Positions 1-9,638 of a stretch of DNA of 25,138 nt are shown here, one piece after another. The notes under the pieces were generated by a model that had not been told where the DNA came from, searched no databases, and worked only from the letters and a program-made list of their open reading frames with translations. The DNA comes from Hypsibius dujardini. Taxonomy: Eukaryota; Tardigrada; Eutardigrada; Parachela; Hypsibiidae. The stretch spans positions 1-25,138 of the forward strand of contig LRSR01010868.1 of assembly GCA_001579985.1 (NCBI GenBank). The letters are read 5' to 3'. The position numbers and the translations under genes are program-made. Every line of letters starts with the position of its first letter. The first letter of the stretch is position 1.

Positions 1-730
1 ATTTCGAGACCCACAGTCGCCGAACTGAGCTTGCCAGCTGTAAAGATATCGCCGGTGCTTGACAAACTTAAAACGATGCTTTAAGGTCTCACAATCAAGT
101 TTCTTATTCATTCCAAACTTCCAGTAATCCCCAGCCTTTATCATGTGTTCGAGACTGACCAAGGTGTAGACCTTCTCCGGCTGTGACGGTCGGTACGATG
201 AATGCTGCGAAGATGGGTGTGAAGGAAGGGTTGACCCGCCAGCCGGTTTGGCGTTTTCTTCGTCGTCGTCGTCGTCATCATCGTTCCAATATTCATGAGT
301 TTTACTGAAATCAATGTCTGCCATTTCGTCTTGGATATCGAGTTCTGTCTCATGTTCAACGCTCAATCCCGAAGAGTCTGGGATGTGGTCAATTAGCGCT
401 CTTAACTTAGGAACATGAAATAACAAGTAAAAAACATGCGTTATACAAGCAAGCGATAGATTGATTGATTTTACCATGAATCGATTTACATAGTGTCTCA
501 TCAACAAGTTTAAGCTCATTTCCGTTTATTTCAGCCAAGTACTCCTTGAATTTGTTTTCGTAGAATCTCACGAGCCGGTGGAATACGTTTAACAGATTGA
601 TTTTCATTTTCAGAAGTAAATAGAATTCCGCAAAACAGTCATGAAAAGAGAGCAACAGGGTAAATAAACCTCGTATGCACACACATTCACTCAGTACGAG
701 GTAAAGGCGTTCAACCAAGCCGTTTTGGAA
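1..730 (-). CDS. Unrecognised protein, 3' portion: two exons, open at the left edge
   Basis: Two minus-strand exons in transcription order are about 718..475 and 398..1, joined by a 76-bp GT-AG intron that keeps the frame (...CKSIH then ALIDHIPDSSG...). The first exon encodes a hydrophobic, helix-rich stretch (LVERLYLVLSE..., FTLLLSFHDCFAEFYLLLK, then VFHRLVRFYENKFKEYLAEI). The second gives an acidic run of seven Asp and two Glu, a Ser/Pro-rich linker, then a basic aromatic segment (AGDYWKFGMNKKL, FVKHRRYLYSWQAQFGD) that stays open to base 1. The acidic and basic parts suggest a nuclear protein. The helical part faintly recalls the N-terminal domain of nucleolar NEPRO-type proteins, but I would not name it on that. 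An in-frame stop at 731-733 limits the upstream exon, so it must start at an internal acceptor (for example the AG in TACTGAG near 690), or there is an indel, or this is a pseudogene. Confidence 0.6.
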
Positions 731-1645
731 TCAATTGGTACCAGCCAATCTTTTTTATATTGGTGGATGGAGTTATAGCCAGTTCCTGTAAGTGAACTCA
801 CTAATTTTTAGCCGTTTCACTATTGAGTAATAGCTAAGCCCACGGACTTCCAACAAACTTTCAGCTGATGCCAACCGATTCCATATTAAATTTTGGTTGG
901 GGTAGCTTCAAAATATGTATGCTAAAATAATTTTTAAAAATGCCATTTTATAGTGAAAATCACAGGACATAGAATCTTCGAGTGTTTTTCCAACGTTAAA
1001 ATTTTGTCAAAAAACGTTCTCAGGACCACACCGATAATGTATGTAATATACATTACATATACCACAAATCATTATAAATAGAGCAAAGCACTATTGCAAA
1101 ATATACAGCAAGTAGATTCGGGGTGTGGACGCGGAACATCATTCCTGGTAAGAAGAATCCCCCAGGCCGAAGACACGTAATGACATCTCTACATCTCCAC
1201 GAGAGAGGAAAAAGGTTCGTTTGTGTTGGTGGCAATTAACTTGGATTTAACAGTCAACCTGAATGAATATGCTCCCTTTTGGCACCTGCAAGTTCCACAC
1301 TCCCACAAAGTCGAACAATTAAAGCGCCTTTTACCCTTATGAACTCCCACGAGGAGTGGAAAACGAGTAGACACTGAGCTAGCCCTTCGCATCATGCAAT
1401 TTCCATATAGTGTTCCGATTTTGTTACCTATTGTTCTTTCTAATTTGAAAGATCAGTCAACCTGACTCTGATATCTTAGCATTGTTACAAAGGACAGAAT
1501 GTCCTTAATGAATTTGGCACTGTGAATGATCTGTCCATTAAATTCAACGCACAAGACGATGTTAATTTCGATCTAACGTCCGATGTCATTTTAACCTGCA
1601 ACCGAATCAAAAAAATATTCAGTTAGTTCTTGAATGCTAAGGCCA
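719..1645. other. Intergenic stretch, no gene recognised
   Basis: AT-rich DNA between the 3' gene fragment and the protease. It has a short hairpin near 1036-1062 (8-base arms TATGTAAT/ATTACATA). At 1100-1400 there is a more GC-balanced block whose minus-strand frames give short Cys- and Arg-rich peptides with no domain I recognise. That block may be a decayed repeat. I see no splice-consistent exon, and no consensus AATAAA within 85 bases after the protease stop. Confidence 0.5.
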
Positions 1646-4500
1646 TTAGAGGTCGTCAACAGAAACACTGCGAATCCAGGAAAGATAAAACTTGGTCTTT
1701 GTTAACTTTCCGTTTCTCTCGTTGGCGCATACGTTGCCGCTTTCCGAGACCACACCAGCGGAGTAGAGATTGCTGTCCAATGGCGAGCGACAGACCAACG
1801 GACCGCCAGAATCACCCACGCAAAAATTCTGCCCTATTACACCGCCGGCACATAAGGTTTGCTGTTGGTCCGTTGCTGCGTCGACCACGTTGCACAGGGC
1901 GGGCACATTCTCCAGGATTGTCACATTCACGTATTTCATGGGTCTGCTGGGGTTCGTATCGTCTACATAACAAGCGAAATGTTTGTGTCTTAAAATTAGG
2001 AAATGCCTGAAACCTTCGTAACTTGTCAAAACCAGGGACCAACCATCGGATAGCGGGGAAGGGGGTGCTAATGGATAAATGTAAGGGAAGGTAAGCGTTT
2101 TTAAATAAAGAATACAAGAACTATTACCTCCATGGTTAAATGTTGGTGGTAGGGGGAATTGTGGCGTTTAGGTAGGGGCCCCTTTAGGGTCCTTAAACAA
2201 CGGATTCATGACCCTCAAAGTTATGAATCAGAAGTGGGTGATCAAATGGGCAATTTCGCTTTATTTTCAAACCTCAATTCAAAATTCGGATAATCATTTC
2301 TGACCTCATCGAAACTTGTCGGATCACGGGATTAGAGTGCCAAGGGTCTCATTGGAACTTAAACATGTGTCAAAATCTTCGGTTTTGCAATCGTATAGAG
2401 CTAATGTTTTTGTTCACCAACTTAAATTCTCTATCTGTCAGCGCAAATAAGACATTCAGCGTATTCAAGAATATTTAAATTTAGTGATGAAAAGAACAAG
2501 TTTCGACAAAATAATTGGAAATCTCGGTTGTCCCTGAAAACGAGATGCTCACCCACCCACAATTTTCAAATTGATTAGAAACAGTAAACCGAACTATCGA
2601 CTGGCTTTTGAACAAGATGGTTTATGCAATTCGGCCCATCCCTGACTCAATTCTCATAGGTCCTGGGGCGAATAAATATTAACAAATAAAATAGCTGCTG
2701 TCGAAAACTCTCTACTTATTATATCCGGGCAGTTGACCCATTTACTATCTCCAATCCCTTACGCCTTTGTTAGGTGTATATCACTCTTTAAGCAATCGTT
2801 ATTCGGTTTGCAACCCTTCTTTCGCCGACAGTCGTATGTAAATGCGCATGAAGTCATACCTGTAAATTCGTTTCCAGTGCCGCTGACAATGCACACATCC
2901 CCGACGGTCGGCTCTCGATCCTCAATGCAGGCAGTGCATTGGCAAGGTTTGTCCTCGAAACTCATTGCTTTATTCAAGGTGAGAACGGCGATGTCATTTA
3001 TATTTCTGCTTTTATCATACTGCGGATGCAGGGTGATGGTCTTGACGGTATATTGCGTGGCACATCCTGTTTCATCATCCGTTGGAATGGCGTCTGACTT
3101 CAGGGAGCCTGTTCGAACTCTGACATTTTTGGCAAATTCACTCGCAAGTTGGTTGGCTCCGGTGATGGCACCATCAAAGCAATGCGCCGCCGTCAGAATA
3201 GTCGATGGTCCGAGGATTGTCCCACCGCAGTTGCCAATACCATTCGGAAATAAAATTCTGAGCGAGATCTAATAACCATATAATATTTCTTTACGATTCA
3301 TTTGGAAGATTCATCTTCGCCTTTGTCTAAATTGATATAACTGAGAGACTATTATTTTTATTATTATGTTCTGTGTTTCTCAATCGTTTATTCGTTCAAA
3401 TTTTTTTCTAGAGAAGGAAAAGCATTTATTTGACTTAATATAGGACAATTGCGTTTCCTTGTATTTTCCTGTCATATTTTTGTTTTGCTTCAAAATATTT
3501 TTCTGCTGCTGACTAAATTTGGGATTGAGTAAAGTAAAAAATATTCTAACTTTTTTTCTTCCCCTATTCCAAATCGGCACTTTTGTGGCGCAAATTGGGA
3601 AAATGAAAATATGCAAGGGTTTCCCAAACTTTCGGCTTGTCAGATAATGAATTACATATGTAGGGTGTTTTTTTAAACAACTCACATTCCCACTTCTATG
3701 TCAGATAAAAATTCAAGTAAACATTACTTTGAAAGTTTTCCTTTGCGACACAAAAACAACGAAAAAATGAGCGATAAAGACATTATATTATTTACTGGCA
3801 AAACATTCCATCTTACCTGCCAGCAAAGCTGATTCCGCAGCGCGAGCTGTCCGCCGACGATCGTGGGGAATACGAGATGGGAACCATGATTTTTCATTGA
3901 ACTACTACCGTTGACGGATGTCTTAAAAAGATCGCCAATAACTCCAACTCCCGTCAGACCACACGTTCGCTGGCCAGTTTCCGCATCCCCTCCTTTGTCT
4001 GGTGCATTTGTTGTGGCAGCAGTTGTGTCTTCAGTCACTCCAGCATTGCCACTCCCATAATAATCTGCCGCAGCTGCGACAATAAGTCCTGTAAAGTCAC
4101 GAAGCAGTAATTAGTGATTTTTAATTACATTTTGGCCACATTATACATTTGCTGCTCTACGCAAAAAAAAATTGGACTCAGAATTAAAATTAATCAGTAT
4201 TTGTGATTGATTAGGAAAGGACAACGGACGAAAATATTGAGGAATTTAAATTAAAATAAATGTAAAGTATTAGAATCACATTCGATCATCATTCTAATTC
4301 ATATTTATTGTATAAATTAAAATAAAGCAGAAATCCAAAACGGCAAATCTGAATGACTCTAATAAAAATGTAATGACATACTTGAGTACTTCGTAAAAGC
4401 AAATCAGTGCATGTTACCATGAACAAAGTGGATGCTTCACCGTGTATGCGGCATACCTACCTACTGCCATAATAACGACAAACGTACGAGCAACAGCCAT
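1646..4500 (-). CDS. Secreted chymotrypsin-family (S1A) serine protease, complete, four exons, 345 aa
   Basis: Exons in order: 4500..4461, 4088..3817, 3268..2860, 1962..1646. All introns are GT-AG and phases match (1, 0, 1). The ATG opens a hydrophobic signal peptide (MAVARTFVVIMAVG...). A Thr/Ala/Gly-rich propeptide with one Cys (residue 56) runs to a catalytic domain that begins IVGG at 90-93. The triad is intact: His133 in LTAAHC, Asp196 in NDIAVL, Ser292 in GDSGGPL. Two oddities suggest non-tryptic chemistry. The residue before IVGG is Thr (VFPT/IVGG), not Arg or Lys. The specificity position equivalent to 189 is Asn286 rather than Asp, and the VSWG segment lining the pocket reads VSES. 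The family cleaves proteins outside the cell (digestion, immunity, clotting-like cascades). The natural substrate cannot be read from sequence. The first exon, intron 1 and promoter are shared by duplication with the gene at 5197-9340. Confidence 0.93.
1963..2859. other. Protease intron 3, with possible repeat remnant
   Basis: 897-bp intron. Near 2150-2200 is a GC-rich patch with AGGGTCCTTAAAC, resembling the ends of the inverted-repeat elements at 14.6-15.0 and 23.3-23.8 kb. It may be a solo end of that family. Nothing else is recognised. Confidence 0.35.
3269..3816. other. Protease intron 2
   Basis: 548-bp AT-rich intron from the donor after LCWQ to the acceptor before ISLRILFP. Apart from homopolymer runs I see no repeat or gene. 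Confidence 0.7.
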
Positions 4501-4554
4501 GTCTGATCTGGTAATATATATGAATGAAACGCATGAAATTTGTAAGCTTATCGG

Positions 4555-4561
4555 TTATATA
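4555..4561 (-). promoter_or_regulatory. TATA box of the serine protease
   Basis: TATATAA on the minus strand, 55 bases upstream of the protease ATG at 4500, leaving room for transcription to start about 25 bases before the ATG. The same box at the same distance lies before the signal exon of the duplicated gene (9395-9401), and both are embedded in a GGGCGATATATAAC context. Confidence 0.55.
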
Positions 4562-5157
4562 TCGCCCACAAGCATCATTATTAGTAAATCTCTGAATGGC
4601 CGGCAAACTAATGAATTTCTTCTACCTACTTTTCTCGCCGTAACAGTTTAGCAGACGGCTTCTAGGCGATCGCATCAACCAGCGTATCTCATCAGAATAA
4701 TCTCACCGGTTTGTCGGCCCAAGCGGTCAGTTAATTAAATGGTTCGCGAAAAGCTGATGCTGCTTAAGTAAATGTATTAAGCGGAGTTGGACAACATATA
4801 AAGTCATGTATGTATATTTTGACTTGCAAGAACTTGTCGATTTGTCGCCGTGTTTCAGCAGAAGTTCGGCGACTCTAATTTCAACAGGCAAAAAATTTCA
4901 TACCCTTACCGCAGTGAAATAAAGCCGCCATTAATAAATGCACCAAACGGTTGTGCAATCTTTTAGGATATCTTATAAAAAATGTGCATGCAAAATTGTA
5001 CAACATATTGCAAATACCGGTACTAAGTACAACACGCAACGTGAGTTTGCAAACAAGTTTGCAGTTCTCTTAATACTCTTGGAAATATTTTAACTCAAAA
5101 AAACAATTAGAATAAATAAACAAAAAAATCTAAGAATATAAATTGTTTACAAAAACG

Positions 5158-5163
5158 TTTATT
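5158..5163 (-). terminator. Polyadenylation signal of ligand-binding gene A
   Basis: AATAAA on the minus strand, 33 bases past the stop codon at 5197. It is conserved in copy B at 10933-10938. Confidence 0.6.
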
Positions 5164-5196
5164 CGGTAGATTAGGAGCGGAATTATAGAGGATTCG

Positions 5197-8100
5197 TTAG
5201 TTGTTGATCCCGTACTTGGTGAACAATGACTGCACTTCTCCGCTTTCAAACAGTTGCAGTAGCGCGATGTTGAGCTTCTCCCGCAACGGCGAACCTGAAC
5301 AGAGTAATCATCTTACTAACGTCTTTACGTCTGTTAAAAAGTTTGCGATTTCGATGTTCAATTAGATTATCGTTGTAGCAAGCCTGACTATTAATGAAAT
5401 TGCAGAACATAAACTTGTATACCTTGTTGGACAGCTAAACCGGCGAACAAACTGCCAACATTAAGGGCCACCTTGACCTTGCCCTGATTGTGCGCCACAG
5501 CCGAATCCAGAAACGGCGAACCACCCAGATAAGCAAAGTTCCCAGTCAATACTGTGGCAAGGCCGGCGTTGTCGTCAAAGACGAGTCCTTTGTCACCTGA
5601 GTTCAAGATATTCGCACAAATGGCTTGCGCGACCGAATCTTTCGAGGTCTAAAATTAAATAGTCCGGTTCGCTAGGATAGCATAGTTGGTTTCGTACGTG
5701 TATATGTCTATCTAAATTTCTTTCTGTCTGCTTGTCTGTCGATTTGTCTGACTGTCTGACTATTTATATGTCTGTCTAGCTGATCACACGTTCATTCGGA
5801 CTTACACAAACGAAACGCAGAAAGTCAGGAGCCGATGTGAGATATTGCGTTGCGTTATTGAGGCCGAATTGAGTATTAACCAAGATCTGTAGCTTATAGC
5901 TGAGCAGGGGAATGAGGAAGTCGACTGCGCCCTCGCGGTCCGCCCAATTGAAATCATCGGCACCAATAAGGTCAGCTTCCTAAATTTTGAGAGATATATT
6001 TATTGAACCTTCACTTGACTATAATTTGCTCTTAAGATGTCCTACATGTAATGCCTTTCCACAACTTCATTTGGAATCGTTTGTTACTGGCAATATTATT
6101 AAGAGTTTGGGGGAGGAGCTACGAGTCACAATCGAATTGAGCGGCAATCATTCAATCATGATTCTAAAAATTATTATAGTTCTGCCCTCTCAGCTCCAGT
6201 TAAAGTTTTGATATATGATTCAAAATCATATCGTGCGTAGTACAGCGTTAAAGTGTTAGACGAGCTATAATGAAACCCTGAGGGACTAAAATGTCACCGA
6301 TTCTTTCGTTTTCATTAATTACCCTAATAAAAAAATTTTGGCCTTTGTCCGACCCGAATTCCTTTCACACAAAATCCAGGACAAATTCGTGTACTGTTCA
6401 CACAAATAGTGTCTGAAGTAGAATTTTTGTCTCCAAGGACAAACAGCACACATATTTTGTGTGATGAAAAACCGTGCAGAACTTTTTTGCAACCGACAGG
6501 CATATTTTGTACGACGAAGAAAAAAGTTTGTGTGACAAAGAAGAAAGTTTGTGTGACGAAGAGAAAAGTTTGTGTGACTAAAAAAAAGGCGAACATTTTG
6601 CCCAAAACAGCGGATGCGGTTATATGAATCGCAACAATTTTCAAACTCGCGCATGATGATTTGTTGATTAAAGAAACTCCAGCCACATAATTACTAAGTT
6701 TGGGCGGAGTCGACTCTTTACACACAATTGATTTAGTTTTGGGAAAGCTAAGCTCACAACCCACACAATCTCATTAATTTTTAACTGCCATGCCCGCAAC
6801 CTTTTTTGTCACATAACGTTTTAACACATAATTTAGACAAAATATTAGATATTTTTCAAGGAATATTTACCAAAACATGATGGGGCTATAACACAATGTT
6901 CCTTTTCTAAAAATTCAGTGGCTTCTATAAAAGACGAGAATTTGAGTTCTTGATGGTATTAAAAAATATAGTTCTGAAGATTTTTTATATCGATATTACT
7001 GTAATGAAGTATTCAAAACTATTAGCACATTCTGCTGGTCTCGTCCAGGGGATCTCAGGTTTAATTCAAAACTGGAGACCCATTTCGGTAAACTTCATTT
7101 TTTCGCTCAAAATTTAAATTTAAATTTGCAAAGAAAACCAAAAAAACCAACCGGCGTGTGACCACTTTTTGTTGGTCTAAATTTATGTGAAGCGATATGT
7201 GTGAGCTTTCAGAATTTATACGCCGTATTTGTTCTTATTCGAAACGCCAGCAGACTGTAAGTTTTCAAAAATATATGACAGAATAAAAGTCCAGAATAAA
7301 ATATGATTATTTTAAAACACGGCGAAATATGTGTCCAATAATAGTACTGAAACAGTTTTAGCATTTTCGCGAAGAATTGCGAAACATATACTTGCACTTT
7401 TTACGGCTGTGGGAAGTCTGGGACAATATTCAGGCGCTATTATAGCTTGGTTTGTCAAGAGCTTTGCACAAACTACAAGATTTGTGAGACCTAAGCTTAT
7501 TCGTATGGTTTTATAAAATTTCATTGGTCTTACGAAGTATGTATAAAATACGCATGAAAACTGTACACACGGATGAAAATAAATGCGATCGTACACAATA
7601 TAACCTGGTTATTTCCTTGGTATGGCGTACGTTTTTGGTGGCCGTACATAATATAGGAGATATAAGCCGCTGTTTTTACGTACAAATATAAGGTGACAAT
7701 TTGTCTTATATGTACGGAAAAAAACTTTTAGTATACCAGATGTGTACTAGGGATGCGTAAAGAAGTGCTCAATTAGATTTAATCATATTTAATTACATCT
7801 GAAGCATTTGTCAGCAGAAAAAATTTTGTTCGCAGCGGACATTCAATGTACTAAATTAATGTACTAAATTTTGTCCGCAACGGACATCTAATGTACTAAA
7901 TTAAGGGGTACATTTTTGTCCGAGAAAAAGGTTCGACAGAAAGTGTGGGTTTTTTTCCGCCCCGAATTCGGGGCACATATAAATTTGTATTAGGGTAAGC
8001 GATAACCATTCGTGCATTTTCTCAGTCACTTACATTGTTGACCAGAACGCCTATAATACTGCCATCCCAAGTGCCGTTGGGGTTCTGCGTGCCGTAATTA

Positions 8101-9340
8101 AGGTCCGGCCTGGCCGTCAATGTGTATGGCAATCCGCTGATTGCTTGCAATTTATCCAGCAGCTCCACAAGGAAGCCAGAATTCTTGGTGCCAGTGGTTG
8201 CGTTTGCGGCCACAAAAAAAGGATCCTGAAAACGTGCATCATTATTTAAAATTCAATTCTAGATTCGAGATTCCGTTGATAATAATGGGCCCCCGTTATA
8301 ATACGTCTATTCTTTCAAAATCATACCAATCACCCCAAATAAAAGTCTGATTACTTGTCAGATGTCAACAAAAATGTTATAGGAATATTTTGATCAAGTG
8401 GCAACTGTGATATACATTCTTATTTTATAAATTGCCGCAGTTTCACTATAGAGCGTTATTTATTTGCTGTTGACGCAGTTCAGATTAATTTTTTTATAGA
8501 AATCTATACATCTATTCGGAAATTACGTAAAACTGTATGCATTTTCTTAGCATAGATACTGGAATTAAACTTTAAATAGAAAATTTTGGAAGTCATTATA
8601 AAATATTAGTTTCGAGAAGCGTCGTATTATCAACATAATATTCCGAGAAACTTCTTCAGGTTTGATTTGTTTTGATTGGCAAATCCTCGGCCCATTCGGA
8701 TTATCTGCTGACTGCATGTTATTTAAGCAAGCTAGGCCTAAAACGAAAGAGGGTCGTCTTGCTTAATTAACACAGCATACAAATATGTATGTTTTGCCAT
8801 AACAGATCCTGACTGATGATTAATTGTAAGCGTCGCTCTTTCGGGCATCTAACTAATCAAACGAAATTTGGCCGGACTTACTGGAATGGCGATGACTCGA
8901 AGACTCGTGGGGAGAACCGGCGTGGGCGCGCAAGAACCAGACTGGTAGCCTTGGGAGTTGCCATCTGCGACAACAAGTCCTGCAACGTCACGAATCAGTA
9001 ATTAGTGTTTTTTTAATAATGTTTTGACCATATTATTTATTTGCTGCTTCACGCAAATTAATATTGGAATCAGAACTAAATTTTATTAGTTATTGTGATT
9101 GATTAGGGAAAAATGGACGAAAATATTGAGGATTCAAAATTAAAATGTTTGTCAAGTTTAGAATCATATTCAGTCATCCTTCTAATTCATATTTAATTTA
9201 AAAGTTAATAAAGCAGAAATAAAAACGGGGAATCTGAATGAGTCTAATAAAAATGTAATTAAATAGTTGAAATGCTTCAACGTGTAAGCGGCCTACCTAC
9301 CTATTGCCATAATAACGACAAACGTACGAGTAACAGCCAT
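5197..9340 (-). CDS. Secreted ionotropic-glutamate-receptor-like ligand-binding domain protein, copy A (chimeric leader), 275 aa
   Basis: Exons: 9340..9301, 8979..8882, 8225..8034, 5979..5806, 5648..5423, 5294..5197. All introns are GT-AG and phases agree (1,0,0,0,1). Residues 1-22 are a signal peptide nearly identical to the protease's (MAVTRTFVVIMAIG...). Lobe S1: LRVIAIPDPFFVAAN (40-54), GFLVELLDKL, YGTQNPNGTWDG, then EADLIGAD and WADREGAVDF, where Arg125 aligns with the ligand alpha-carboxylate Arg of iGluRs. S1 passes almost directly into S2: GLVFDDNAGLATVL, GNFAYLGGSPF, GLAVQQGSPLREKL, ALLQLFESGEV, TKYGINN-stop. The three pore-region membrane segments that separate S1 from S2 in a channel, and the C-terminal M4 helix, are absent, as is the N-terminal domain. 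The Glu that binds the ligand amine is Gly211, so the ligand may not be glutamate. It is probably a soluble binding protein. Intron 3 carries a transposon. Confidence 0.9.
5695..5785. repeat. Degenerate TCTG/TGTC microsatellite in intron 4 of copy A
   Basis: Imperfect tetranucleotide tract between exons 4 and 5. The homologous intron of copy B (about 11465-11560) has a longer, differently interrupted version, so the tract is old but variable. Confidence 0.7.
6512..6588. repeat. 21-bp tandem repeat inside the transposon
   Basis: GTTTGTGTGAC recurs at 6526, 6547 and 6568, an exact 21-base period with A/G-rich spacers, about 3.5 units. Because 21 is a multiple of three it reads as a repeated seven-residue Lys-rich peptide in one frame. 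I take that as incidental. Confidence 0.75.
7824..7905. repeat. Dimeric GTCCGC palindrome repeat near the transposon's right end
   Basis: Two near-identical units of about 33 bases (7824-7857 and 7870-7902), each with an inverted GTCCGCAACGGAC core followed by ATGTACTAAATT. An extra partial ATGTACTAAATT lies between them. Subterminal repeats of this type are often transposase-binding sites; that role is inferred. Confidence 0.6.
8226..8881. other. Copy A intron 2
   Basis: AT-rich intron, alignable along its length to copy B's first intron (12325-12923) but visibly more diverged than the 3' exons and introns. About the first 40 bases next to exon 3 are almost identical in both copies. No other feature is seen. 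Confidence 0.65.
8980..9300. other. Copy A intron 1, duplicate of protease intron 1
   Basis: Aligns throughout to protease intron 1 (4089-4460), sharing for example GAAAATATTGAGGA and TCTAATAAAAATGTAAT. This shows that the signal exon and its intron came from the protease gene. Confidence 0.8.
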
Positions 9341-9394
9341 GTCTGATCTGGTAATATATATAAATGAAACGCAAAAAACTTGTCAGCGTACCTG

Positions 9395-9401
9395 TTATAT
9401 A
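9395..9401 (-). promoter_or_regulatory. TATA box of ligand-binding gene A
   Basis: TATATAA on the minus strand, 55 bases before the copy A ATG at 9340, in a stretch homologous to the protease promoter at 4555-4561. Retention of box and spacing suggests gene A inherited the protease's promoter. Confidence 0.55.
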
Positions 9402-9638
9402 TCGCCCACAAGTACCATAATTAATAAATTTCTGAATTGCCGGCTAACTTATGGCTTTCTTTAACCTACTTTTCTCGCACTTAAGAGTATAGCGGATGGT
9501 TTCTAGGCGCTCGCATCAGCGGCGTATTTCATTATAATGCGGTTTGTCGGCAAAAGCGGTCAATTAATTACTTGGTTCGCGAAAAGCTGATGCTGCTTAG
9601 ATAAGTGTATCGAACGTATACCGACAACACATAAAGCG

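Larger units (their letters stand above)
6322..7995. mobile_element. 1,674-bp non-autonomous DNA transposon in copy A intron 3
   Basis: The ends are imperfect inverted repeats, CCCTAATAAAAAAATTTT at the left and, reversed, CCCTAATACAAATTTATA at the right. A CCGAATTC motif lies about 30 bases inside each end. The insertion is flanked by TA at 6320-6321 and 7996-7997. The same intron of copy B (11759-12132) lacks it, and removing the element plus one TA restores a good alignment (CATTAATTAAGCGATAACC against CATTGAGTGATTGAGTAACC). No transposase frame is present. A TA target suggests Tc1/mariner-type mobilisation. The CCCT ends recall piggyBac, but that family duplicates TTAA. Confidence 0.8.
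4072..8966. repeat. Tandem duplication, unit 1
   Basis: Unit 1 runs from the first bases of protease exon 2, through protease intron 1, signal exon and promoter, then through the ligand-binding gene A up to its exon 2. Matching blocks in unit 2: 4072-4860 with 8965-9650, 4810-5160 with 10560-10930, 5160-6050 with 10920-11840, 8000-8900 with 12095-12945. Similarity is clear by eye in introns and flanks as well as exons. The main length differences are a 1,674-bp transposon here and about 0.9 kb of extra DNA in unit 2. Confidence 0.85.

Noticed and set aside
1630-2010. Plus-strand open frames over 1630-2010 (126 and 66 residues)
   Set aside because: They are antisense to the protease exon carrying GDSGGPL. 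The minus-strand reading has domain motifs and splice sites; these do not.
2733-3272. 179-residue plus-strand open frame
   Set aside because: Antisense to protease exon 3, which contains the catalytic His and Asp. No domain is visible in the plus reading.
6319-6764. Two minus-strand frames of 111 and 146 residues with repeated TQTFFFV/TNFFLRH motifs
   Set aside because: They come from the 21-bp repeat and AT-rich DNA of the non-autonomous transposon; no transposase or other domain.
5197-8034. Reading gene A as a bacterial-type amino-acid ABC binding protein acquired by transfer
   Set aside because: The YG...G-x-W-x-G block, the GSPLREK...ILQL-like C-terminus and five introns match animal iGluRs better than bacterial binding proteins.
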